62,398 nucleotides of DNA, from assembly GCA_015063745.1 (NCBI GenBank), contig SVTO01000010.1, positions 1-62,398 on the forward strand. Direction: 5' to 3'. This DNA comes from Oscillospiraceae bacterium (lineage in GTDB: Bacteria > Bacillota > Clostridia > Oscillospirales > CAG-272). A program made the translations under genes and the position numbers. Positions 8,926 through 17,300 of this stretch are shown here, piece after piece; positions within the stretch are counted from its first letter, which is position 1, and every line of letters starts with the position of its first letter. Below the pieces are notes generated by a model. It was not told the origin of the DNA and made no database searches. It saw nothing but the letters and a program-made list of their open reading frames with translations.

Positions 8926-8954
8926 TTGCGCTTTTCGGTAAATTCATTTATAAT
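8926..8954 (+). promoter_or_regulatory. sigma-A promoter of trmL
   Basis: TTGCGC (8926-8931), a 17-bp spacer and TATAAT (8949-8954), 35 bases before the trmL start. Confidence 0.7.
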
Positions 8955-8988
8955 GTAAGCATGTTTCTTACAGGAAAGGATGTCTGAA

Positions 8989-9489
8989 ATGGCTGCTCAA
9001 ATCAACATAGTTCTCCACGAACCGGAAATCCCCCAGAATACCGGTAATATTGCACGCACCTGTGCTGCCACCGGTTCTGCTCTGCACATTATCAAGCCTA
9101 TGGGCTTCACCATCGATGACCGTAAGCTGAAACGTGCCGGGCTGGATTACTGGCATCAGCTTGATATCACTTACTACGAAAATCTGTCAGATTTTTATGA
9201 ACGCAATCCCGGAGCCTGTGTGTATTATTTCACAACAAAAGCACCGCAGGCTTATACGCAAATAAAGTATCCACTGCCTGTATATATCATGTTCGGCAAA
9301 GAAACCGCAGGGCTTCCGGAATCTCTTCTGACAGAACACCTTTCCAACTGCGTGAGAATCCCCATGCGGGAAAACTTAAGAAGTCTGAATCTTTCCAATT
9401 CCGCTGCGATCGCCGTGTACGAAATTCTCCGCCAGCATGATTTTCCCATGCAGCAGACCGGCAGCGATTATCTCTCCTCGGACCACTGA
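8989..9489 (+). CDS. trmL: tRNA (cytidine(34)-2'-O)-methyltransferase TrmL
   Basis: A small SPOUT-class methyltransferase that 2'-O-methylates the wobble base C34/U34 of leucine tRNAs. Motifs are NIVLHEPEIPQNTGNIARTC at the N-terminus, then IMFGKETAGLP and the knot segment IPMRENLRSLNLSNSAAIAVYE at the SAM-binding C-terminus. The ATG at 8989 is preferred: the AGGAAAGG at 8972-8979 is 9 bases upstream and the product then begins like its family. An ATG at 8980 would sit directly on that site. It converges on cls with only 3 bases between. Confidence 0.95.
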   Translation: MAAQINIVLHEPEIPQNTGNIARTCAATGSALHIIKPMGFTIDDRKLKRAGLDYWHQLDITYYENLSDFYERNPGACVYYFTTKAPQAYTQIKYPLPVYIMFGKETAGLPESLLTEHLSNCVRIPMRENLRSLNLSNSAAIAVYEILRQHDFPMQQTGSDYLSSDH

Positions 9490-9492
9490 AGC

Positions 9493-11076
9493 TTACAGCA
9501 TCGGCGCGAGGATCTGCAGAATGGAACGGTACAGTTCACGTAAAAGCCCGGTTTTACAGTCTTTAATGCTGATCTGACGACAACATTCCATGGTTCTGAT
9601 GTAGTCATTTTTAATCTCTTTGACAGACGATGTTCCGTACATCCATACACCGCACTCAAAGTGCAGATACAAACTTCTGAAATCCAGATTAACGCTTCCG
9701 ACGGTTGCGTACTTATCGTCACAGAGAAAGGTTTTCGCATGGAGGAATCCCGGCGTATATTCGTAGATCTTCACACCGCTTTCCAATAAGGCTTTGTAGT
9801 ATGATTTTGTGGTTTCGTAGATCGTCTTTTTATCCGGAATTCCCGGAACCATAATACGTACGTCTATTCCGCTTTTGGCTGCCGTACATAATGCCTGTTT
9901 CATCTGTTCGTCTATGATCAGGTATGGTGTGGTGATCCAAACGTAATCCGAGGCGCCATATAACAGCTGGAGATAGATATTCTCGCCGACAGGTTCGTTA
10001 TCAAGGGGGGTATCCGTATACGGCTGCACAATTCCCTCTTCGGAATATCTTAGGATCGGATCCGGTTTGTATTGATCGAAGGACAATTCCTTTTTCGAAA
10101 CGGAAACTCCGTACTCCAGATATTCCCACATGGTCAGAAAACGGAGAACAAAGCTCCATGCACCTTCCCCGTGAAGTTCTATGGCATTATCCTTCCAGTG
10201 ACCGTGGGGATGGGTCACATTGATATACTCATCACCGATATTGATGCCGCCCGTAAAGGCGATATATCCGTCTACGACACATATTTTTCTGTGGTCGCGG
10301 TTGTTCTGGCTGGCATCCAATACAGGCACAAACGGATGGAACACATGGCACTTGATCCCCTCGGAACGCAGAATTTTGGGTACTCTGTAATTCAGACGTG
10401 TTATACTTCCGAAGTCGTCATAAATCACACGAACATCCACGCCAGCTCGCGCTTTTTCTTTCAGAAGTGCGTGGAGTCTTCCCCACATTTCTCCTTCGGC
10501 AATAATAAAATATTCAAGAAATATATATCTTTCCGCACTCTCCACAGCCTGTAAAAGTGCCTCAAAAAAGCTTTCTCCCGTGGGGTGGTAGACTGTTTCG
10601 GTGTTCTTATAGGGCGGACACATAGCCATATTGGAAATATAGGCACTTTGTCTCGCCGCACCACGATCCTTTTCCCTAAGGTCAGCGATAATATCTGCAT
10701 TGTCATCCATCATCTGTTCGGAAATGACAGCGATACTGCTCATCTTTTTCAAAGTACGCTGTGAAAGACGGTTACGGCTGAAGGCAAAATAAAGTGCTAT
10801 ACCGACGGGCGGAAACATCAGCACAACGATAGTCCAGGTGATCTTATATCCCGGGTTGTCATCCGTACGGATAATTTTGCATACACAAAGCAGATTCAGC
10901 AGTGTGGATAAATAAACAAAAATATAAAAATAGTTTGAAAAATAAATAACGGCGGCAAGTAGAACCAGAATTTCGATCAGCAGAAGAAATGCGATGATCA
11001 CAACTCTGCTGAACATTAATTTCAGTAATTTCCGTATCCAGGACCATAATCGGTACCGTTTCTTGTATTCTTTCAT
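9493..11076 (-). CDS. cls: cardiolipin synthase
   Basis: A 527-residue phospholipase-D-family cardiolipin synthase, which joins two phosphatidylglycerols at the membrane. N-terminal membrane helices at about residues 25-65 and 80-98 are followed by two HKD motifs, His262 (DHRKICVVD) and His446 (HAKTFLCDD). The helix-HKD-HKD layout and length match ClsA-type enzymes. It is transcribed from a good sigma-A promoter at 11120-11148, divergent from the SGNH hydrolase. The ribosome binding site (AGGA about 14 bases upstream) is weak. A genus-specific substrate cannot be excluded. Confidence 0.95.
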   Translation of the reverse strand: MKEYKKRYRLWSWIRKLLKLMFSRVVIIAFLLLIEILVLLAAVIYFSNYFYIFVYLSTLLNLLCVCKIIRTDDNPGYKITWTIVVLMFPPVGIALYFAFSRNRLSQRTLKKMSSIAVISEQMMDDNADIIADLREKDRGAARQSAYISNMAMCPPYKNTETVYHPTGESFFEALLQAVESAERYIFLEYFIIAEGEMWGRLHALLKEKARAGVDVRVIYDDFGSITRLNYRVPKILRSEGIKCHVFHPFVPVLDASQNNRDHRKICVVDGYIAFTGGINIGDEYINVTHPHGHWKDNAIELHGEGAWSFVLRFLTMWEYLEYGVSVSKKELSFDQYKPDPILRYSEEGIVQPYTDTPLDNEPVGENIYLQLLYGASDYVWITTPYLIIDEQMKQALCTAAKSGIDVRIMVPGIPDKKTIYETTKSYYKALLESGVKIYEYTPGFLHAKTFLCDDKYATVGSVNLDFRSLYLHFECGVWMYGTSSVKEIKNDYIRTMECCRQISIKDCKTGLLRELYRSILQILAPML

Positions 11077-11119
11077 TATTCTCTGCTCGTTCCTTCTTCG
11101 TATACTATAGTCTGTCTAT

Positions 11120-11148
11120 ATCATACATGATTTTATACACAAAGTCAA
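11120..11148 (-). promoter_or_regulatory. sigma-A promoter of cls
   Basis: Minus-strand TTGACT (11143-11148), a 17-bp spacer and TATGAT (11120-11125). Confidence 0.78.
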
Positions 11149-11161
11149 TGAAACAAAATAC

Positions 11162-11190
11162 TTGATTGTTTTAACAATTTATGTTATACA
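11162..11190 (+). promoter_or_regulatory. sigma-A promoter of SGNH hydrolase gene
   Basis: TTGATT (11162-11167), a 17-bp spacer and TATACA (11185-11190). It lies back to back with the cls promoter, with 13 bases between their -35 boxes. Confidence 0.65.
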
Positions 11191-11220
11191 AAAATTAACA
11201 ACAGATTACGGAGGTAATTT

Positions 11221-11841
11221 ATGAAAATTTTATTTCAGGGTGACAGTATCACCGATGCAGGCAGAGACAGAAGCAATATTCTGAACCTCGGACATGGTTA
11301 TGCGAATTTTGCGGCCAAGTTCATTTCCGACAGACATCCGGATGCAGACTTTACATTCTGGAATCTCGGGATCAGCGGCAACCGTGCAGAATGTCTCCGT
11401 GATCGCTGGCAGACAGATTGTATTGATCTCCAGCCGGATCTGGTGTCCATTATGATCGGTATCAATGATACCTGGCATCACTCAACCGCCGAAGACTGGA
11501 TGCCTAATGACTATTTTGAAGACTGCTACCGCTTTTGTCTGGAAGAAATCAAGAGTAAGACCAATGCCAAGATCATTCTGCTGGAACAGTACCTTGTTCC
11601 GACAGGTACTCTGTCAAACGGTCGTTTTGACGTTGATGCCAAGCTGCAGATCACCCGCAAGCTTGCCCGTGAATATGGGGACTGGCTTATTCCTACGGAT
11701 GGGCTTATGGCTGCCGCCTGCGTTCAGATGCCGCCGGAACATTGGGCAGCTGACGGTGTTCATCCCACAGCTGCAGGTGCTGAATTGATCGCATATCATT
11801 ATGCAGATGCCTTTGATGCACTTTATCCCGATCTGAAATAA
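11221..11841 (+). CDS. SGNH/GDSL-family hydrolase
   Basis: A 206-residue esterase or lipase-like hydrolase. The four SGNH blocks are visible: GDSITDAGRD (Ser near residue 9), the Gly in NLGISGNRAE, the Asn in IMIGINDTWH, and the Asp/His pair in DGVHPTAAG near the C-terminus. No signal peptide is present, so it is cytosolic. Likely substrates are acyl or acetyl esters on sugars or lysophospholipids, not decided by sequence. GGAGG lies 7 bases upstream of the ATG. It is monocistronic between its own promoter and a terminator. Confidence 0.93.
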   Translation: MKILFQGDSITDAGRDRSNILNLGHGYANFAAKFISDRHPDADFTFWNLGISGNRAECLRDRWQTDCIDLQPDLVSIMIGINDTWHHSTAEDWMPNDYFEDCYRFCLEEIKSKTNAKIILLEQYLVPTGTLSNGRFDVDAKLQITRKLAREYGDWLIPTDGLMAAACVQMPPEHWAADGVHPTAAGAELIAYHYADAFDALYPDLK

Positions 11842-11899
11842 TGCTCTTTGGATCCATTGTACTTTCCTGTTTACTGAAGGTGTATTAACATAAATCTCA

Positions 11900-11945
11900 A
11901 AAGAAGCATCACCCGTAGGACAAATGCCTTAGGTGATGCTTCTTT
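11900..11945. terminator. bidirectional terminator
   Basis: A perfect 14-bp stem (11900-11913 with 11932-11945), flanked by T-rich sequence on both strands, between the SGNH hydrolase (+) and spoIVA (-). Confidence 0.9.
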
Positions 11946-11949
11946 CAAT

Positions 11950-13464
11950 TTACAGTATAATACAGATCAGGCCGCTGCTTCCCTCGTTGATGATCTTTGA
12001 GAGGGTTTCTCCGAATTTTCCTCTGGCATCTTCCGGCATATGAGCAAGTTTTGTATTTAATCCATCGTTCACCAGTTCATATAGTGTTCGGCCGAACATA
12101 TTGGTTTCCCATATCTGATCCGGCTTTTCCGTAAATTCTTTTTTCAGATAATCCACGAGTTCTCCTGACTGCTGTTCCGTGCCCACCAGAGGATTGATTT
12201 CCGTTTCCACCTGAGTACGTATCATGTGTACGGAAGGTGCCGATGCTTTCAGCCGTACACCGTATCCACCGGATTGTTTTATCATCTCCGGCTCCTCAAG
12301 GGTCAGATCCGCAATCTCCGGCATTACAATTCCATATCCCTTTTGCTTTACATCCTGTATTGCATCCGCAAACTTATCGTATTCCCGTTTTACTTCCGCC
12401 AGAGAACGCAAAGCATCCAGAAGTTCCGTTTCGTTTTTCATGGGGATTCCTGTTACTTCCGTTAACAGACAATAATATAAATTGTCAGGTAATGTCATTC
12501 GCATCAGGACACATCCGGTACCGGGATCCATTTTTTCAATATCCAGATGGACATCTTCCGTATCCTGGACATACCCGAGTATAGTTTTTGCTGTCAGGGA
12601 TTCCAAATCACGGCAGCTTGCTGTATTCACAGAATGCAGATTGGTCATTTGCTCGGAGATCTTGCGTATATTTTCTGTAATTTCCGCAAGCAAGGGATGG
12701 CCCGTATCCAGAACTGTCGTCCATACTGGCAGTTTTACCGTCAGTTCACGCAGAGGAAATTCCATCACGATCATTTCCAGAATGTGAGATATATCTTCTC
12801 CGTTGAGTTCCATACAGTTTACCAAGGCTACGGGAACGCCGTATTTTTCTTCCAGATTCATGGCAAGCCGAACGGCGTTTTCCGATTCCGGTACGGATGA
12901 ATTCAGTATCACCGCAAAAGGTTTGCCTATTCCCTTCAGTTCCGCTGCTATTCGCTCTTCCGCACCGATATAATTGTCTCGCGGTATATCACCTACAGTC
13001 CCGTCCGATGTTACCAGCATTCCGATTGTTGCGTGTTCCGTAATTACCCGTCGTGTGCCGGTTTCCGCGGCTTCTTCAAAGGGCACGGGAACCGGTGACC
13101 ACGGTGTGTGTACCATTCGTGTTTCACCGTTCTCGTCCGTTCCCAGAACTTCCGGGATCAGATATCCCACACAGTCCACCATTCTGATGCGGCATTCCAT
13201 CGCGTCTCCGAGGGTGATCTTCACGGCCTCATCCGGTATGAATTTGGGTTCCGTAGTCATAACTGTACGTCCGCCTGCGCTTTGCGGCATTTCATCTCTT
13301 GCACGGGTTCGGTCGAATTCATTACCGATATTCGGAATCACCACCGTTTCCATAAAGCGACGTATAAAGGTACTTTTGCCGCTGCGTACGGGACCGACCA
13401 CACCGATATAGATATCCCCGCCGGTTCGTTTGGCTATATTGCTGTAAATATTTGTCTGATTCAA
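11950..13464 (-). CDS. spoIVA: stage IV sporulation protein A (spore coat morphogenetic ATPase)
   Basis: SpoIVA assembles on the forespore outer surface, hydrolyses ATP to polymerise irreversibly, and forms the basement layer of the coat. I place the start at the TTG at 13464 because AGGAGG lies exactly 8 bases upstream. The product then begins MNQTNIYSNIAKRTGGDIYIG, and the Walker A GPVRSGKST falls at 24-32 with Lys30, the same number as in Bacillus subtilis SpoIVA. The 504-residue length and the C-terminus GSSGLICIIL, where the family anchors to SpoVM and membrane, also agree. An in-frame ATG at 13515 would lie inside an RNA hairpin. Expression is likely from sigma-E (13519-13548). Confidence 0.97.
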   Translation of the reverse strand: MNQTNIYSNIAKRTGGDIYIGVVGPVRSGKSTFIRRFMETVVIPNIGNEFDRTRARDEMPQSAGGRTVMTTEPKFIPDEAVKITLGDAMECRIRMVDCVGYLIPEVLGTDENGETRMVHTPWSPVPVPFEEAAETGTRRVITEHATIGMLVTSDGTVGDIPRDNYIGAEERIAAELKGIGKPFAVILNSSVPESENAVRLAMNLEEKYGVPVALVNCMELNGEDISHILEMIVMEFPLRELTVKLPVWTTVLDTGHPLLAEITENIRKISEQMTNLHSVNTASCRDLESLTAKTILGYVQDTEDVHLDIEKMDPGTGCVLMRMTLPDNLYYCLLTEVTGIPMKNETELLDALRSLAEVKREYDKFADAIQDVKQKGYGIVMPEIADLTLEEPEMIKQSGGYGVRLKASAPSVHMIRTQVETEINPLVGTEQQSGELVDYLKKEFTEKPDQIWETNMFGRTLYELVNDGLNTKLAHMPEDARGKFGETLSKIINEGSSGLICIIL

Positions 13465-13469
13465 AAAAT

Positions 13470-13561
13470 GCGTCCTCCTGTCTGGTATATACTGCATCGC
13501 AGTTGTATTTCGCAATACAATCTATGCGGCGATGCGGCAGACTATACCGTTGGGAGGACGC
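13470..13561 (-). promoter_or_regulatory. long imperfect inverted repeat sequestering the spoIVA Shine-Dalgarno
   Basis: Read on the minus strand, four blocks pair in order: 13553-13561 with 13470-13478 (9 bp, includes AGGAGG), 13543-13548 with 13484-13489 (6 bp), 13529-13535 with 13494-13500 (7 bp), and 13514-13520 with 13503-13509 (7 bp), closing on a GCGA tetraloop (GNRA type). The 3' arm is followed by A and six T, so the element also looks like an intrinsic terminator for the upstream DUF554 gene. The TTG start codon of spoIVA is the end of the T run. Confidence 0.8.
13519..13548 (-). promoter_or_regulatory. sigma-E-like promoter of spoIVA inside the inverted repeat
   Basis: Minus-strand GGTATAGT (13541-13548, with the -35 core ATA at 13543-13545), a 16-bp gap and CATAGATT (13519-13526), which matches the sigma-E -10 CATACAnT at all but one defined position. 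Transcription would begin about 13511-13514, in the apical loop of the hairpin. Confidence 0.6.
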
Positions 13562-13575
13562 TTTTTGTTATGTTT

Positions 13576-14310
13576 TTAAGCGATCAGAGCTTTAATGACA
13601 CTATAGATCACAGGCACAAGAAGTGCGGGCAGCATATTTCCAACCTTCACACTCTTCGGTGCGAACAGATTGATTCCCACACAGAAGATCAACACGGAAC
13701 CTACAAGAGAAAGATCCGAAATGATAGTAGTACCTTCCACCAGAGGCTGTACAACACGTGCCAGAACGGTCAGAGTTCCCTGATAAATACCCATGGGCAG
13801 GAAGGAACACAGGACACCGGCTCCCAGAGCGGAAGTAAATATCATAGTGGAAATAAAGTCAAGGATGGACTTTGTGATCAGAATATCAGGACCGAGGCCG
13901 AGACCGTCGTTAAATGCACCGATAATCGCCATCGCACCAATACACACCACCAAAGTGGATGTCACAAAGCCTTCGGTGAAATGTGGATTGGAACCGGAAA
14001 AAATCTTCAATCTTTTCAGCTTATCGCCGAGGGATTCGAGCCGTGTTTCAATTTTGCAAAGTTCCCCAATAACCGTACCGATCACAAGAGAAATGATCAT
14101 CAGCATGGTTCCCTGCATGGATATTCCGTCTTCGCCGATTACAATCATCTCCTGTAAAACACCGGAAATACCGATGAACATTACAGCCACACCAAGCGTC
14201 TTCATTACCGATTTCTGCATACTCTCCGGTATACCTTTTTTTACGACCATGCCAATTACACTTCCTGCAATAACAGCAAGTACATTGACTATTGTGCCAA
14301 GTCCTATCAT
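13576..14310 (-). CDS. DUF554 family membrane protein
   Basis: A 244-residue integral membrane protein with about seven helices, of the DUF554 (YdfK-like) family. It starts MIGLGTIVNVLAVIAGSVIGMVVKKGIPE and has glycine-rich helices such as GVAVMFIGISGVLQEMI and VCIGAMAIIGAFNDG. The family is a proposed transporter whose substrate is not settled. GAGG lies about 10 bases upstream of the ATG. It follows polC by 15 bases and is probably at the end of that operon. The spoIVA hairpin directly behind it likely acts as its terminator. Confidence 0.9.
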   Translation of the reverse strand: MIGLGTIVNVLAVIAGSVIGMVVKKGIPESMQKSVMKTLGVAVMFIGISGVLQEMIVIGEDGISMQGTMLMIISLVIGTVIGELCKIETRLESLGDKLKRLKIFSGSNPHFTEGFVTSTLVVCIGAMAIIGAFNDGLGLGPDILITKSILDFISTMIFTSALGAGVLCSFLPMGIYQGTLTVLARVVQPLVEGTTIISDLSLVGSVLIFCVGINLFAPKSVKVGNMLPALLVPVIYSVIKALIA

Positions 14311-14325
14311 TTTTGCTGAACCTCT

Positions 14326-17300
14326 TTAACCAAACATAGATAACTGATCCGTCATGGACATACCCTTCAGGGCTCCGTTGCGTTCGAGAATTTCCATGAC
14401 AGATTTGGATATTTTTGCTTCATTTCGCAGTTCTTCCACGGAGAAGATATTTTTGGAGTCTCTGGCTGTCATTATGTTTTCAGCAGCAGTTTCTCCGATA
14501 CCGGGTAGTGAAGCCAGGGGGAGACGGATTTTTCCGTCCTCTGGAATATATTTTGTTGCGTGGGATTTCTGGATGCTGACAGGCAGGAATTCGTAACCCC
14601 TCTGATAATATTCGTTGATCAACATCAACGCATCCGCTACATCCGCTTCTTTCTGTGAAATTTCGTTGCGACGTTTGTTCAGATCTGCCAGAACCGTTTT
14701 CACGTGTTCTTTCCCCCCCATTACGATTTCTCCGTCAAATCCGTCAGGAGCAGCTGAAAAATATGCTGCGTAGAAGGCTACAGGATAGTAGATCTTATAC
14801 CACATCAGACGGATCGCATCAATTACATATGCTGCTGCATGGGCCTTCGGGAACATATAGCGGATTTTCTGCAGAGAATCGATATACCATTGGGGTACGT
14901 TATGCTCCAGCATGGCATCCTGCATGTCCTGCGGAATGATCACGCCTTTTTTATTCTTACGGACAAACTCCATAATTTTAAAGGACAAACTCTTGTCCAT
15001 ATGGAATTTGTGAATCAGGGTCATCATGATGTCGTCACGACATCCGATAACATCGGAAATCGTACAGATTTTGTTTGCGATGAGCTCTTGGGCATTGCCG
15101 AGCCAGCAACCTGTACCGTGGGTCAGACCGGAGATCTGCAGAAGGTCCGTGAAGTTTTTCGGCTGTGCATCCATCAGAACACCACGGATAAATCGGGTGC
15201 CCATTTCAGGGAGCCCCAGAGTGGCCGTCTTGCTGTCGATCTGCTCCGGGGTTACTCCGATGGGTTCGGTGGAAGTAAAGCTCTTGTAGACCGCAGGATC
15301 GCTCATAGGAACGTCCAATACGCTGACACCGGAGTATTCTTCCAGTCGCTTGTATTTGGTGGGAATATCGTGTCCCAGAATATCCAGCTTCAAAATGGTA
15401 TCGTGGAGATACTTGAATTCAAAGTGTGTGGTAATAATACTGGAATTCGGGTCGTCGGCCGGGTGCTGTACGGGTGTGAAATCGTAAATTTCATATTCTT
15501 CGGGTACTACAATAATTCCGCCGGGGTGCTGGCCTGTGGTACGCTTGATACCTACGCATCCGTTTACCAGTCTGTCTGCTTCGGCTCTGTTTACTGAGAT
15601 CCCCTTTTCTTCCAGATATTTCATGGCAAAGCCGTAGGCAGTCTTATCGGCCAGTGTACCGATTGTACCTGCCTTGAAAGCTTTTCCCGCGCCGAAGAGC
15701 ACTTCCGTGAATTTATGGGCGTCACCCTGTACGTCGCCGGAGAAGTTCAGGTCAATGTCGGGTGTTTTGTCGCCCTTGAAGCCTAAGAAGGTTTCAAACG
15801 GGATATCGTGTCCGTCACGTTCCAGGAAAGTACCGCAGTTGGGACAATTCCGGTCGGGGAGGTCAAATCCTGAGCCGTATGCGCCGCCTTCCAGGAATTC
15901 GTTCCATTTACACTTGGGACAGCGATAGTGCGGCGGCAGTGGATTTACTCGTGTGATACCCGCCATGGTCGCCGCAAAGGAAGAACCTACAGAACCGCGG
16001 GAACCTACCTGATAGCCCTTGGATTCGCTGTTTTCTACCAGCTTACGGGCGATGATGTACATGATGGCAAAGCCGTTTTTGATAATGGAGTTCAGTTCCC
16101 TCTCCAGACGTTCGGAAACGATTTGGGGCAGCGGATCACCATAAAGCTCTTTAGCAAGATCCCAGCATTTGGTGGTCAGTTCTTCTTCTGCCCCTTCAAT
16201 GTGGGGCGGATAGTTGCCCTCGGGGATCGGACGAATTTGATCGATCATATCGGCAATCTTATTGGGATTTTCGATAACGACCGCACGGGCATCCTCTTCC
16301 CCGAGATAATCAAATTCGGCAAGCATTTCTTCCGTTGTACGGAAATACAGCTTGGTCTCCTTATCCGCATCCTTGAAATGCAGACCGGCCAGAATGATAC
16401 GACGATAGATTTCGTCTTCCGGATTCAGGTAATGGGCATCACAGGTAGCGCATACGGGGATGCCGCATTTTTTTCCCAATTCAAGAATACGGCGGTTCAG
16501 ATTTTTCAGTTCTTCTTTATCCTTTGCCAGTCCCTGCTCGATCATGAAGCTGTTGTTGCATATGGGCTGGATTTCCAGATAATCGTAGAATTTGGCAATT
16601 TCCATGAGTTCCGACTCAGGCCTGCCCTCTCTTACCGCTGTAAACAGTTCACCAGCTTCACAGGCAGAACCGATAATAAGACCTTCCCGCAGTTCTTCCA
16701 GGTGTGACCGCGGAATCCGGGGATTACGGCGATAATATTTCAGATAGGAGTCGGATACAAGTTTGTACAGATTCCGCAGGCCAGTCTGATTTTTGACAAG
16801 TATGATCTGGTGATAGGTTTTGAGCTTCAGAGGGTCTGCCTTTTCACTCATGGCGTAAGTCATACGACCCACATCGGAGATGCCCTCGTCCTCCAGCCTG
16901 CCTGTCATACAGAAAAAGATATGGGAAAGCATTTCCGCATCGTCACAGGCTCTGTGGTGATTGAAATCGCCGAGATTATAAAACTTGGCAAGCGTATCCA
17001 GCTTATGGTTTTTCAGGTCGGGATTCATATAGCGGGACATGGCCAATGTGTCAAGGTAGGGGTTATCGAATTCCACGCCCATATCCTCTGCCGCCTGACG
17101 GATAAAGCCGGTATCGAACACTGCATTGTGCGCCACCAGCATTTTTCCGTCCGCAAACGCAAGAAACTGCGGCAGTACTTCGGTAATCGGCGGTGCATCT
17201 GCTACCATTTCATCGGTGATACCGGTGAGTTTCATAATATTTTCCGGAATCGGCACGCCGGGGTTGACCAGCATATTGAATCGGTCCAGAACTTCGCCGT

